DNA of 64,000 nt from Polymorphum gilvum SL003B-26A1 (GTDB lineage Bacteria > Pseudomonadota > Alphaproteobacteria > Rhizobiales > Stappiaceae): positions 821,001 to 885,000 of the forward strand of contig NC_015259.1 in NCBI RefSeq assembly GCF_000192745.1, written 5' to 3'. Made by a program: the position numbers and the translations under genes. Under the pieces are notes generated by a model, which made no database searches, was not told where the DNA came from, and worked only from the letters and a program-made list of their open reading frames with translations. Of this stretch, positions 44,356-53,624 are shown in pieces (within the stretch, counting starts at the first letter, position 1; each line of letters opens with the position of its first letter).

Positions 44356-45948
44356 ATGGATACGATCACCTCATCGGGCGGCATGGTCGTCGCGCCCCAC
44401 ATGGCGGCTGCCGAGGCCGGCGCGGAGATCCTCGCCGAAGGCGGTTCGGCGATCGAGGCGATGATCGCGGCAGCGGCGGCCATTGCCGTCGTCTATCCGC
44501 ACATGAATGCCCTTGGTGGCGACGGCTTCTGGATGATCGCCGAGCCGGGCAGGGATCCGAAGGTCATTGCCGCCTGCGGCCCGGCAGGATCCGGGGCCAC
44601 CATCGCCGCCTACAACAAGGCCGGCCATGGAGCGATCCCGACGCGCGGCCCGATGGCCGCGCTGACGGTTGCCGGCACGGTCGGAGGCTGGGCGAAGGCG
44701 AAGGACGCCGCTCTGGCGGTCGGCGCAGGCCGGATCCCCAATCGCGAGTTGCTCGCCGCGGCGATCCGCCATGCCAAGGATGGCATCCGGGTGAGCCGTA
44801 GCCAGTCTGAACTGACGGCGCAGAAGCTGGCGGAACTCAAGGACCAGCCCGGCTTCGCCGCCGTGTTCTTGAAGGAGGGCGCGGCACCCAAGGAAGGTGA
44901 CCTGCTGAGACAGGAGCGACTCGCCGATACGCTGCAGCATCTGGCTGCGGAGGGGTTCGACGAGTTCTACCGCGGCGACGTCGGCGCTGAGATCGCTGCC
45001 GATCTGGAAGCGATCGGTTCGCCGGTCACGAAGGCGGATCTGCAGCACTACGAGGCGCGCGTGCGCCTGCCGCTTTCGGTCCGAGTCCGGGCGGGGACGA
45101 TCTTCAACGCGCCGCCGCCGACTCAGGGGTTAGCGTCGCTGATCATCCTCGGCCTCTACGACCGGTTAGCCGTGCCGGCGTGCGAGGGCTTCGGTCTTGT
45201 CCACGGTCTGGTCGAGGCGACCAAGCGCGCCTTCCTGGTACGTGACCGGGTGGTTACCGATCCGGATCGGTTGCCGGAAAGTCCCTCCGCCTTCCTTGCG
45301 CCGAACTGGCTGGCGGCGGCGGCGGACAGCATCAGTCTGACACGCGTGCAGGACTGGCAGAGCGATCCGTCGGCCGGCGACACGGTCTGGATGGGCGCGG
45401 TCGACGCAAAGGGCTGTGCGGTCTCGTTCATCCAGTCGATCTACTGGGAGTTCGGCTCGGGCTGCGTGCTGCCGCGCACGGGCATCATCTGGCAGAACCG
45501 CGGCACCAGCTTCTCGCTGCATCCCGACGCGCTCAATGCGCTCGAACCCGGGCGCCTGCCGTTCCACACCCTCAATCCGGCTATGGCCCGGCTCGACGAC
45601 GGCCGGCTCGTCACCTATGGCACCATGGGCGGCGAGGGCCAGCCGCAGACTCAGGCGGCGATCTTCGTCCGTCACGTGTTGAACGGCATGCCGGTCGGCG
45701 CGGCCATCGATGCGCCGCGCTGGCTGCTCGGGCGTACCTGGGGCGACGAGACGACCGCGCTCCGGCTCGAGGCGCGTTTCGATCCCGATGTGGTGCGGGC
45801 GCTGGAGCGCGCCGGCCACCAAGTGGTGGTGCTCGGCGAGGGCTATTCCGATACGATGGGCCACGCCGGCATGATTGTGCGCAACGCGCGCGGCGGCCTT
45901 GAAGGGGCACACGATTCGCGTGCCGATGGGGGCGCTGCAGTGGCTTAG
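44356..45948 (+). CDS. Gamma-glutamyltransferase-family protein
   Basis: Ntn-hydrolase, 530 aa. Family marks are GGSAIEAMIAAAAA near the N-terminus, NALGGDGFWMI, and the cleavage/nucleophile region PSAGDTVWMGAVDAKGCAVSFIQSI, where Thr of GDTV would be the N-terminal catalytic residue after autoprocessing (about residue 348). The GTMGGEGQPQTQ motif is also conserved. There is no clear signal peptide, so it may be cytoplasmic and act on gamma-glutamyl compounds other than glutathione. GGAG lies upstream of ATG 44356. No coupled neighbour. Confidence 0.88.
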   Translation: MDTITSSGGMVVAPHMAAAEAGAEILAEGGSAIEAMIAAAAAIAVVYPHMNALGGDGFWMIAEPGRDPKVIAACGPAGSGATIAAYNKAGHGAIPTRGPMAALTVAGTVGGWAKAKDAALAVGAGRIPNRELLAAAIRHAKDGIRVSRSQSELTAQKLAELKDQPGFAAVFLKEGAAPKEGDLLRQERLADTLQHLAAEGFDEFYRGDVGAEIAADLEAIGSPVTKADLQHYEARVRLPLSVRVRAGTIFNAPPPTQGLASLIILGLYDRLAVPACEGFGLVHGLVEATKRAFLVRDRVVTDPDRLPESPSAFLAPNWLAAAADSISLTRVQDWQSDPSAGDTVWMGAVDAKGCAVSFIQSIYWEFGSGCVLPRTGIIWQNRGTSFSLHPDALNALEPGRLPFHTLNPAMARLDDGRLVTYGTMGGEGQPQTQAAIFVRHVLNGMPVGAAIDAPRWLLGRTWGDETTALRLEARFDPDVVRALERAGHQVVVLGEGYSDTMGHAGMIVRNARGGLEGAHDSRADGGAAVA

Positions 45949-46489
45949 GGGAAACGGGGCCGGCATTCGCCGGCTCGGTTGCGGGAAACTGGACACTTCG
46001 GGCCAAGTGGGGCGATGGGCAATGGACAACAGGGAACTGGTCAGGGTTTTCTACCGCGGCATTCTCGGACGTGAAGCCGACGCAGGCGGACTCGATCATT
46101 GGGTGTCGCAACTCGACGGCGGCGCGTCTACGCTCGACATCGCTGCCGCGATCGCCGGCTCCCCGGAAGCCGAAGCCCGCAGGAACGCCGCGTCGGCCAC
46201 CGACCGCCAGGCGGCCATTGACGGCGAGGCTGCCCGGCTTTTTTCGACGATCCTGCCGGCGAAGCTGACCATCATCGATATAGGCGCCCAGAATCTCGAC
46301 ACCGAACGACACATCTACCAGTCCTTGATCGACTTCGATCTGGTCGAGAAGATCGTCGGCTTCGAACCGCTCGAGGACAAGGCCCGCTACAGGAATGAAC
46401 ACGAGCCGCTCGCCGACATCCGTCCCTACGCGCTCGGCGACGGCAACGAACAAACGCTGTACGTCAACAATTTCGATGCCACGTCGTCG

Positions 46490-46496
46490 CTTTATC
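46490..46496. repeat. Target-site duplication, left copy
   Basis: CTTTATC, identical to 47601-47607, directly flanking the IS481-family element. Confidence 0.88.
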
Positions 46497-47600
46497 TGTG
46501 CACTTAACCTTCTTTCCGTGCTATCGTTGGAAAGGAGGAAGATCCCATGGGACAATCATCAACAGCAAGGCAGGCCTCGCCTCGTGATGCCGCCAGCAAG
46601 GTGGCGCAGCAGCGTTTGAGCGTGCTTGAGCTGGCGAGGGAACTCGGCAACGTCGCCGAGGCCTGCCGTCAGCGAGGCATGGACCGGACCAGCTTCTACG
46701 AGTGGAAGCGCCGGTTTCAGACGCAAGGGTTCGACGGGCTGAAGGACCTGCCGCCGATCCACAAGAGCCATCCGCAGACGACGGCGCCCGAGGTGGTGGA
46801 CAGGATCAAGGAGCTTGCGCTGGCGCATCCCGCCTATGGCTGTAATCGGCACGAGGCGATGCTGGCGCTGGAAGGTGTCCGGGTGTCGTCGATCACCATC
46901 CAGAAGATCCTCAACGAAAGCGGCCTCGGCACCAAGGTCGAGCGCTGGCTGGCGCTGGAGGCACAGAACGCCGAGACGGCCATCGAGATCACGCCCGAAC
47001 AGGCCGCCTTCCTGGAGAAGCTGAACCCCTGCTTCCGGGAAAGGCACGTGGAATCAAGCGCGCCGGGCGAGCTCCTGTCGGCCGACACGTTCTTCGTGGG
47101 CAGTCTCAAGGGCGTCGGCAAGGTCTATCTGCACGCCGTGGTCGATACCTTCGGCAGCTACGCCTTCGGCTTCCTGCACGTCTCCAAGCAGCCCGAGGCG
47201 GCGGTCGCAGTACTGCACAACGACGTGCTGCCCTTCTACCGCCATCTCGATTTGCCGGTGAAAGCCGTGCTGACCGACAATGGCCGCGAGTTCTGCGGGA
47301 CGGACCGGCATCCTTACGAGCTCTATCTCGACCTCAATGGCATCGAGCACCGCCGCACGAAGGTGAAGACGCCAAAGACCAACGGCTTCGTCGAGCGCTT
47401 CAACGGCACGGTGCTGGACGAGTTCTTCCGGGTGAAGATGCGCGAGACTTTCTACGAGACCGTCGAAGCCCTGCAGGCCGATCTCGACGCCTGGCTCGTC
47501 CACTACAACACAGAGCGCCCGCATCTGGGCTACCGCAACCAAGGCAGACGGCCTGTCGAAACCGTCATGTCATTCGTTAGCCAAGAAGGTTAAGTGGACA
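46497..47600 (+). mobile_element. IS481-family insertion sequence, 1104 bp
   Basis: Ends are TGTGCACTTAACCTTCTT on the left and, reverse-complemented, TGTCCACTTAACCTTCTT on the right: 18-base inverted repeats with one mismatch, in the TGT...ACA form typical of IS481. A 7-base CTTTATC duplication flanks it. It holds a single intact transposase gene and lies in the FkbM-type methyltransferase gene in the same orientation. Confidence 0.92.
46547..47593 (+). CDS. IS481-family transposase
   Basis: Intact transposase, 348 aa. An N-terminal HTH (ARELGNVAEACRQRGMDRTSFYEWKRRF) is followed by a second HTH_Tnp region and an rve integrase core with the DDE triad: Asp in LLSADTFFVG, Asp in VLTDNGREF and Glu in TNGFVERFNG. 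The C-terminus NTERPHLGYRNQGRRP is family-typical. AGGAGG stands correctly before the ATG. The stop codon TAA falls within the right inverted repeat, which is common in compact elements. Confidence 0.92.
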   Translation: MGQSSTARQASPRDAASKVAQQRLSVLELARELGNVAEACRQRGMDRTSFYEWKRRFQTQGFDGLKDLPPIHKSHPQTTAPEVVDRIKELALAHPAYGCNRHEAMLALEGVRVSSITIQKILNESGLGTKVERWLALEAQNAETAIEITPEQAAFLEKLNPCFRERHVESSAPGELLSADTFFVGSLKGVGKVYLHAVVDTFGSYAFGFLHVSKQPEAAVAVLHNDVLPFYRHLDLPVKAVLTDNGREFCGTDRHPYELYLDLNGIEHRRTKVKTPKTNGFVERFNGTVLDEFFRVKMRETFYETVEALQADLDAWLVHYNTERPHLGYRNQGRRPVETVMSFVSQEG

Positions 47601-47607
47601 CTTTATC
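47601..47607. repeat. Target-site duplication, right copy
   Basis: CTTTATC, second copy of the duplication created by the IS481-family insertion. Confidence 0.88.
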
Positions 47608-48178
47608 CCCTCAACCGGGCGGTGACGGAGGCGACCGCCGGCCTCGATTTCCTTCACACGGTGGAAGAGAGGCGGATCCCGACCTTTCGTTTGGACGACG
47701 TGGCGGCGCTCGACTGCGTCGACCTGTTCAAGATCGACATCCAGGGCTACGAGTTCGAGGTGATGAAGAACGCCAGGCGGACGCTGGCCGATACACTGGC
47801 GGTCTACACCGAGGTCGAATTCCAGAGCGTGTATCTGGGCCAGCCTCTGTTCGATCGGATTTTCGCACTCCTGACCGAGGCGGACTTCATTCTGCAGGAT
47901 ATCGTCAACCAGCAGCGGCTGCTGGGCAAGAACTGCCACGAGGCGATGCCGTTCCTCCACGCCACCCGTCTGTTCTGGGCCGATGCCGGCTTCGTCAAGA
48001 CACTCGGGGGCCTCACGCCGGACCGGATGATCCGGCAGGCGGCCGTGAGCCATTTCGTCTTCAGGTGGTTCGATCATGCCTTCGACATGCTGAGTGCCTG
48101 CGACCGGGCGCAGGGAAGCGGCTTCTCCGGACAATATCGCGACCTGTTTGCCTGATTGCCGATCCCGCGGAGGATACC

Positions 48179-49093
48179 TTGGACGCCATAACCCGCATGC
48201 GCTGCTTCCTGCAGGTCGTCGAGAGCAACGGCTTTTCCGCTGCCGCCCGGGAAATGGGCCGCTCGAAGGCGCTGGTATCGAAATACATCGGCGAACTGGA
48301 AGACGAACTCGGCGTCCGCCTGCTCAACCGCACGACGCGTCAGATCTCGCTGACCGAGGTGGGTGAGGCCTACTACAAGGAAGCAGCCGACATACTTCAG
48401 CGGATCGACGACCTGCAGGCCTCGGTACAGTCCACCCATCGGGAGGCACGCGGGCGCCTGCGTGTTTCGGCGCCGCGCTCCATGGGCGACGGGCTGCTCA
48501 ACCGGGCGGTGATGGAATTCCTGGTCGCCGAGCCGGAGATCACACTGGACCTGAGGCTCGACGACCGGTTCGTCGATCTGGTCGAGGAGGGATTCGACGT
48601 CGCCATCCGGGTGACGGACCTGGAGGATTCCAGTCTGATCGCGCGCAAGATCGCGCCGTTCCGGACGGTCATCGTGGCAACGCCCGAGGTGATCGCCGCC
48701 CATGGCGTGCCTCAGGTCCCGGCGGATCTGGCGCAGCGGCCCTGTATCGTCGACACCAACTACCGATTCAAGGCCAACTGGGCCTTCATGGTCGACGGCG
48801 AACGGATCAGCGTGCCGGTGAAGGGCCGAGTCGAGGTCAACAGCGCCTCGGCGGCCCGCGACGCCGCGCTGTGCAACCTCGGCTTCCTGCGCACGCCGCT
48901 GATGTTCGTCAACGCCGACATCGAGGCCGGGCGGCTCGTTGCGATGCTGGAAGCCTATGAACTGGACGGCCCGGCCATATATGCCGTCTATCCGCACCGC
49001 CGTCACCTGTCCGGCAAGGTACGCTCCTTCGTCGATTTCCTGTCCGGTTGGGCCGCTGAGCGCCGCAAGTCCGGCGAAGACTGTCCGGGCTGA
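48179..49093 (+). CDS. LysR-family transcriptional regulator
   Basis: 304 aa. It begins at TTG 48179 (GGAGG 5 bases upstream), giving MDAITRMRCFLQVVESNGFSAAA, the standard LysR opening; an ATG at 48197 would remove the first helix. The recognition helix region is RSKALVSKYIGELEDELGVRLLNRTTRQISLTEVG. The effector domain resembles the CrgA/AaeR-like subgroup (RLDDRFVDLVEEGFDVAIR). Target genes are not obvious, as neighbours are an interrupted gene and a metal transporter 118 bases downstream. Confidence 0.9.
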   Translation: MDAITRMRCFLQVVESNGFSAAAREMGRSKALVSKYIGELEDELGVRLLNRTTRQISLTEVGEAYYKEAADILQRIDDLQASVQSTHREARGRLRVSAPRSMGDGLLNRAVMEFLVAEPEITLDLRLDDRFVDLVEEGFDVAIRVTDLEDSSLIARKIAPFRTVIVATPEVIAAHGVPQVPADLAQRPCIVDTNYRFKANWAFMVDGERISVPVKGRVEVNSASAARDAALCNLGFLRTPLMFVNADIEAGRLVAMLEAYELDGPAIYAVYPHRRHLSGKVRSFVDFLSGWAAERRKSGEDCPG

Positions 49094-49211
49094 GCGTGAC
49101 CCGTCGGCCGGCTAAAGCTCTTCTTGCCGGACGGGAAAACCGGGGCGCGGGCCTTGATCCTGCCGCGATCGGCGGGCACAGCAGCGTCATCTGATCTTTC
49201 GGGGTTTCGCC

Positions 49212-51056
49212 GTGGCTTGCACCAGGATATCGACGTTGAATTCGCTGCGCAGGACGCTGGTCAGGGGGCTGGTGGCGGCGGCTTTGCTATGCGTGCCGCT
49301 CGTGCCGGCCGGTGCGCATCCGCACGTGTTCGTCGAGGCGCGCACGCAGCTCGTGTTCGACGACAGCGGTGGCGCCGTCGCCGTGCATCAGGTGTTCCGC
49401 TTCGACGACGCCTATACCGCCTTCGCGATCCAGGGCTTCGATACCGATGGCGACGGCATCTTCAGCAGCGAGGAACTGGCCGACCTCGCCAAGGTCAACG
49501 TCGACAGCATGGAGGAATACGGCTACTTCACCTTCGGCGACAACGCGCGCGTGGAGCTGGATTTTCGCAAACCGGAAACCTATTGGTTGGAGGTGGTCGA
49601 GGTCGCGCTTCAGGACTACTGGGCGATGAAGCCGGAGGACATCGCGGCGATCCGCGAGGATGCCGCGCGTAGCGGCGAGACGGCGATGCAGAGCGTGCAG
49701 CTGCTTGAGTTGCATTTCACCCTGCCGCTCAAGGAGCCGACCGACGCGAGCCGACCGATCACGCTCGACGTCTATGACCCGACCTACTACGTCGATTTCC
49801 GCTTCGCCCGGGGCGAGGAAGCGCTCGGCCTGCGCAACGCGCCGGATGCGGGTTGCAGCATCGAGCGGCGCGAGCCGCCGGAACTTGACAGCGCGACGGC
49901 GGCCGCCCTCGCGTCGATCGGTCCCGACCAGCGTGACCTGCCGCCCGAGCTTCAGGACGCGGCCGCCTCCCAGGTCAACCAGATGATCGTCACCTGCGCA
50001 GGGATGCCCGGTGTAGCCGCCCAACCGGCTGAGATGCCTGCCGCCGCTGTGGACATGCCGGCGCTCGAGGGAGGCGTCCGCTTGCGGACGCTGGCGGGCG
50101 CGGACGATGGCGCGGCAACCGCGCCGGGCGCGTCCGTCGGCATGGCCGACCGCCTCTTCGGCACCGTCGCGCGGCTGCAGTCGGAGTTCTACCAGAAGCT
50201 GGTCGCCGCCCTGCGTGCCTTCCGCTCCAACTCCGATGCGGCCTGGCTTCTGGCCGGCCTGTCCTTCGCTTACGGCATCTTCCACGCCGCCGGCCCGGGC
50301 CACGGCAAGGCGATCATCGCGTCCTACGTGCTGGCCAGCGGCGACACGCTGAAGAAGGGTGTTGCGCTATCCTTCGTCTCCGCCTTCGCCCAGGCGCTGA
50401 CCGCGATCCTTCTGGTCGGCGCTGCGGCCGTAGTGTTCCGCCTCACCTCCATCGCCATCCAGGACACGGCGCGCTGGCTTGAGATCGGCTCCTACGCGCT
50501 GGTGACGGCGCTCGGCGCCTGGCTGCTCTGGGTCAAGGCGCTGCGGCCGATGCTGGCCGGCGCCACGACCGGCGGCCATCACCATCACCATCACCATGAT
50601 CACGCTCACGATCAAGACCGCCATCATCATGGTCACGGTGATCCGTCCCATGATCACGATCACGCGCCGGACGGCGTCTGTTCCTCCTGCGGCCACATTC
50701 ACGCGCCGACGCCGGAGATGCTGAAGGAGGAACTGACGGTCGGCCGTGCGGCCTCGATCGTCCTCGCCATCGGGCTGAGGCCCTGCTCCGGAGCGCTGAT
50801 CGTGCTGGTGTTCGCCCTGTCGCAGGGCATGATTGTCGCGGGCATCGGTTCGACGCTGGCGATGGCGCTCGGCACCGGCATCACCGTCGCGGCGCTCGCC
50901 ACGCTCGCCGTCGGCGCCAAGGGTGCGGCGGTGCGTTTCTTCGGCGGGGACAGCGTCTGGGCAGTGCGCCTGCACCGGGCGATCGAAATCGTCGCCGCAG
51001 CCGTGGTGTTCCTGCTCGGGGCGACGCTCCTGATCGCCACCCTCGGCTGGGGCTGA
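49212..51056 (+). CDS. DUF1007-NicO fusion: nickel/cobalt transporter
   Basis: 614 aa. A signal-like segment (residues about 12-36) leads into a DUF1007 domain beginning AHPHVFVEAR, with an EF-hand-like loop DTDGDGIFSSEEL near residue 77. From about residue 335 comes a NicO/RcnA-type transporter with GIFHAAGPGHGKAIIASYVLA, then a His/Asp-rich cytoplasmic loop (about 455-495) ending in CSSCGHIHAP. The family moves Ni or Co, commonly as efflux. GTG 49212 is annotated; TTG 49236 has a better AGGA site and also yields a signal sequence. Convergent with the cobalt-type nitrile hydratase operon. Confidence 0.88.
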   Translation: MACTRISTLNSLRRTLVRGLVAAALLCVPLVPAGAHPHVFVEARTQLVFDDSGGAVAVHQVFRFDDAYTAFAIQGFDTDGDGIFSSEELADLAKVNVDSMEEYGYFTFGDNARVELDFRKPETYWLEVVEVALQDYWAMKPEDIAAIREDAARSGETAMQSVQLLELHFTLPLKEPTDASRPITLDVYDPTYYVDFRFARGEEALGLRNAPDAGCSIERREPPELDSATAAALASIGPDQRDLPPELQDAAASQVNQMIVTCAGMPGVAAQPAEMPAAAVDMPALEGGVRLRTLAGADDGAATAPGASVGMADRLFGTVARLQSEFYQKLVAALRAFRSNSDAAWLLAGLSFAYGIFHAAGPGHGKAIIASYVLASGDTLKKGVALSFVSAFAQALTAILLVGAAAVVFRLTSIAIQDTARWLEIGSYALVTALGAWLLWVKALRPMLAGATTGGHHHHHHHDHAHDQDRHHHGHGDPSHDHDHAPDGVCSSCGHIHAPTPEMLKEELTVGRAASIVLAIGLRPCSGALIVLVFALSQGMIVAGIGSTLAMALGTGITVAALATLAVGAKGAAVRFFGGDSVWAVRLHRAIEIVAAAVVFLLGATLLIATLGWG

Positions 51057-51065
51057 GCGCTCCGA

Positions 51066-51437
51066 TCAGCGCGCGAGCACGATCGGCTGGCCGTGGGGCG
51101 TCGCGCGGGCGGCGCGGTCCCAGGCCCGCCGGGTCTCCTCCAGTGCCTCGGACGAAGCCACGCCCTTCTCGGAGACCAGGCGTTCGAACGCCGCCAGCCA
51201 GTGGCGATAATAGTCTTCGCCGCCATCGGTCGTTCCGGCGCGGGCAATCTCCGCTCCGAGCGCCCGGGTCCATTCGCTCCACGAAAACAGCCCGGCTTCG
51301 TGGGCCTTGACGGTCATCGAGAAGACGCGGGCCTCCCAGGGTTCGCGGAATACCGGGGTGTCGCCGTCGCGCGGCAGGCCCGGCATGGTGTCGGTGATCA
51401 CGCTGACCGCATCGGAAGAAAGCTCAGGCGCCTTCAA
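51066..51437 (-). CDS. Nitrile hydratase accessory protein
   Basis: Small activator protein, 123 aa. The core FREPWEARVFSMTVKAHEAGLFSWSEWTRALGAEIARAG, followed by YYRHWLAAFERLVSEKG, is related to the N-terminal region of the beta subunit, as known for P14K/NhlE-type activators that carry the alpha subunit and help insert cobalt. The TTG start at 51437 overlaps the beta-subunit end by 14 bases and has GGGAG seven bases upstream. Last gene of the nitrile hydratase operon. Confidence 0.85.
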   Translation of the reverse strand: MKAPELSSDAVSVITDTMPGLPRDGDTPVFREPWEARVFSMTVKAHEAGLFSWSEWTRALGAEIARAGTTDGGEDYYRHWLAAFERLVSEKGVASSEALEETRRAWDRAARATPHGQPIVLAR

Positions 51438-52083
51438 GATAGGGCTCCCACAGGTCGACCCGCACGACGAGCCGGGGATCGGTGCCCTCGCCCCACAGCT
51501 CCCTGCCCCGGAAGGCAATGCCATACAGCCAGGAGGGCTGTTCGCCCCGACCCGCGGCGTTGCTGTCGGGAAAGACATGACAGCCGTGTATCGCCTCGAC
51601 CACGCCGGCACGCCCACGCACATAGCGCGGGAGCCGGGTGTGTCCTTCAGGGTGCATGTTCCTTGCCAGCACCGCATCACCGACGGCGAAGCGGGCGGGC
51701 GCCGTCGGCGGACGGTCGACCGGGCCGCCGCGGCCGAGTGTGGCGGCGACGTCTGCCGCTTTCAGCACGCGCCTGACCGGCTTGGGCGGGGTCAGGGCGT
51801 GCCCAGTGGCGATCTCGTCGGCACCGACCAGCCCACGTTCCTCGAGCAGACGCTCAAGGCCTGCGAGCCAGATCTGATAGTAGCTCGACGTCAGATACCG
51901 TGCCGGCGGCAAGCTCTCGCGGGCGAAGCGCGAAGCGTCGAGCGACCAGGATCCGGCCGCCCCCATGGCGAGGGTGATGGCGAACGCCCGCCGTTCCCAT
52001 TCGGCATGGAACGGCGGCTCGTGCGGTTCCGGCTGGACCGGCCCGAAGCCCATCATGCCACCGAGATCCTGGGCGCCGTTCAT
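51424..52083 (-). CDS. nthB: Nitrile hydratase beta subunit
   Basis: Structural subunit, 219 aa, pairing with the alpha subunit to hydrate nitriles to amides in the cytoplasm. It begins [16 protein letters not shown], the family opening, with [18 protein letters not shown] and the C-terminal domain [32 protein letters not shown]. The two Arg that hydrogen-bond the oxidised Cys ligands are expected here in VRGR-type positions. The ATG at 52083 overlaps the alpha stop by four bases. Confidence 0.92.
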   Translation of the reverse strand: MNGAQDLGGMMGFGPVQPEPHEPPFHAEWERRAFAITLAMGAAGSWSLDASRFARESLPPARYLTSSYYQIWLAGLERLLEERGLVGADEIATGHALTPPKPVRRVLKAADVAATLGRGGPVDRPPTAPARFAVGDAVLARNMHPEGHTRLPRYVRGRAGVVEAIHGCHVFPDSNAAGRGEQPSWLYGIAFRGRELWGEGTDPRLVVRVDLWEPYLEGA

Positions 52084-52727
52084 GGCTTCATCTCCCCGGT
52101 GCGGCCGGGCGCCAGGGCGAGGCCTGTGCCGATCATGCTGTCGCGCGAGACGAGGCCGGCAAGCGCCTCCTCGCTCCAGCCCTCGGTTCCGGCTGGGCGC
52201 ATCGGCACGACCAGATAGCGCACTTCGGCGGTCGAATCCCAGACCCTGATTTCGGTCTCTTCGGGCAGGGCGACGCCGAAATCGGCCAGGGTGCCGCGCG
52301 GGTCGCGCACGGCTTTCGACCGGTAGGCGGGCGACTTGTACCAGACCGGAGGCAGGCCGAGCACCGGCCACGGATAGCAGGAACACAGTGTGCAGACGAC
52401 CAGATTGTGCGTTGTTGCGGTGTTCTCGACCGCGACCATGTGCTCGCCCTGGCGGCCGATATAGCCGAGTGAGCGGATCGCCGCGGTCGCATCCTCCAGC
52501 AGCCAGGTCCGGAACGCCGGATCGCTCCAGGCCCTGGCGACGACCCGGGCACCGTTCTTCGGCCCCACCCTCGTTTCGTAGGTCTCGATCAGTTCGTCCA
52601 GCGCGGCCGGATCGATATAGCCCTTTTCGGTCAGGACGGTCTCTAGCGCCCGGACCCGAACCTCCGTTTCCGATAGTTCGGAATGGTCATGCGGATGGTC
52701 GTGGTCATGGTCGTGATCGCGGGCCAT
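52080..52727 (-). CDS. nthA: Nitrile hydratase alpha subunit, cobalt type
   Basis: Catalytic subunit, 215 aa. The metal motif is [10 protein letters not shown] (Cys112, Cys115, Ser116, Cys117); Thr after the first Cys marks the cobalt class (the iron class has Ser). Residues 2-16 are a His/Asp run ([15 protein letters not shown]) ahead of the family start near [12 protein letters not shown], an uncommon extension that could bind metal. The reading frame could begin further upstream, but the ATG at 52727 gives this and lies 14 bases after the hydrolase stop. Coupled to the beta subunit by overlap. Confidence 0.93.
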   Translation of the reverse strand: MARDHDHDHDHPHDHSELSETEVRVRALETVLTEKGYIDPAALDELIETYETRVGPKNGARVVARAWSDPAFRTWLLEDATAAIRSLGYIGRQGEHMVAVENTATTHNLVVCTLCSCYPWPVLGLPPVWYKSPAYRSKAVRDPRGTLADFGVALPEETEIRVWDSTAEVRYLVVPMRPAGTEGWSEEALAGLVSRDSMIGTGLALAPGRTGEMKP

Positions 52728-52741
52728 GGGGCGTCTCCGGT

Positions 52742-53512
52742 CTATTCGGCGGCGAGGCTGGCGCACCTGGACAAGCGATAGGCTTCGACGGCGCGTCCGA
52801 AGGCGCCGAACAGCTTCTGCGACGGGCCGTCGCAGGCGATCCAGTACTCGGGATGCCACTGCGTTGCCAGCACGAAGCCCGGTGCCTCCTTCACCGACAC
52901 CGCCTCGATCGTGCCGTCCTCTGCGCGGGCCTCGACGACGAGGTTGCGTCCGAGGTCGCCGAGCGCTTGGCGGTGCAGGGAATTGACCTCGACGCTGTCG
53001 GCGGCAAGCGCGGCGTGAAGCGCCCCGCCTGCACGGATCTCGATCGGATGGGCGATTGCAAAGCGCTCGTCCTGGACGTCCGACGCCGGGGCGCGATGGT
53101 CGTGCCGGCCCTCCATATCCTGGATCTCGGTGAGGAGCGTGCCACCCATGGCGACGTTGAGTTCCTGCATGCCGCGGCAGATCGCCAGAACCGGGATGCC
53201 GCGTTCGATCGCCCGGCGCAGCAGCGGCAGCGTGGTGGCGTCGCGGTCCGGGTCGTAGGGCCCGTTCGCCTCGCTCGCCTCGCCGCCATAAAGGTCGGGA
53301 TTGACGTTGGAGCGTGACCCGGTCGCGAGCACGCCGTCGACGCGGTCGAGTGCGGCGTCGAGATCGATGGCGGCGCCGAGCGACGGCAGGATCATCGGAA
53401 TCGCGTTGCTACCTTTCAGAACCGCTTCCAGATAGGTGGATGTGGCGGCATGCCAACGGTAGCCGTCGACGGCCTTCACGTCCGCGGTGACCAGAACCAG
53501 GGGTTTCGTCAT
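52742..53512 (-). CDS. Gamma-glutamyl-gamma-aminobutyrate hydrolase-family protein (PuuD-like class I glutamine amidotransferase)
   Basis: Cytoplasmic hydrolase, 256 aa. The nucleophile elbow is [17 protein letters not shown] (Cys near 114), the oxyanion-side block is [18 protein letters not shown], and the catalytic His-x-Glu is QWHPEY. PuuD enzymes cleave gamma-glutamyl amides. It is the first gene before the nitrile hydratase genes, 14 bases upstream of the alpha ATG, so they should be co-transcribed. The usual putrescine-pathway partners are absent. Substrate could be a gamma-glutamyl-linked nitrile; this is inference. Confidence 0.9.
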   Translation of the reverse strand: MTKPLVLVTADVKAVDGYRWHAATSTYLEAVLKGSNAIPMILPSLGAAIDLDAALDRVDGVLATGSRSNVNPDLYGGEASEANGPYDPDRDATTLPLLRRAIERGIPVLAICRGMQELNVAMGGTLLTEIQDMEGRHDHRAPASDVQDERFAIAHPIEIRAGGALHAALAADSVEVNSLHRQALGDLGRNLVVEARAEDGTIEAVSVKEAPGFVLATQWHPEYWIACDGPSQKLFGAFGRAVEAYRLSRCASLAAE

Positions 53513-53624
53513 GATGCCTCGTTGTCGAAGATGGGCTCGTGCGTGAGCTGAAGGGATTTTGGGCCGGAGTCTGACATAAAGCCGGCGGGCGCGCCACACA
53601 CCACGGCGGTCGCGGCTGTCCGTC

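Larger units (their letters stand above)
46022..48155 (+). pseudogene. DUF4214/FkbM-type methyltransferase gene interrupted by an IS481-family element
   Basis: From ATG 46022 the frame encodes a DUF4214-like opening (RVFYRGILGREADAGGLDHW), then a SAM-binding IIDIGAQNLDTERHIYQ and ends at FDATSSLYL where the element enters. After the element the frame continues PLNRAVTEATAGLDFLHTV to KIDIQGYEFEVMKNA, an FkbM motif, and stops at 48155. Deleting the element and one copy of the 7-base duplication gives an unbroken 340-aa protein. FkbM proteins methylate sugars or other hydroxyl groups, often on surface polysaccharides. As found, the gene should be inactive. Confidence 0.88.
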
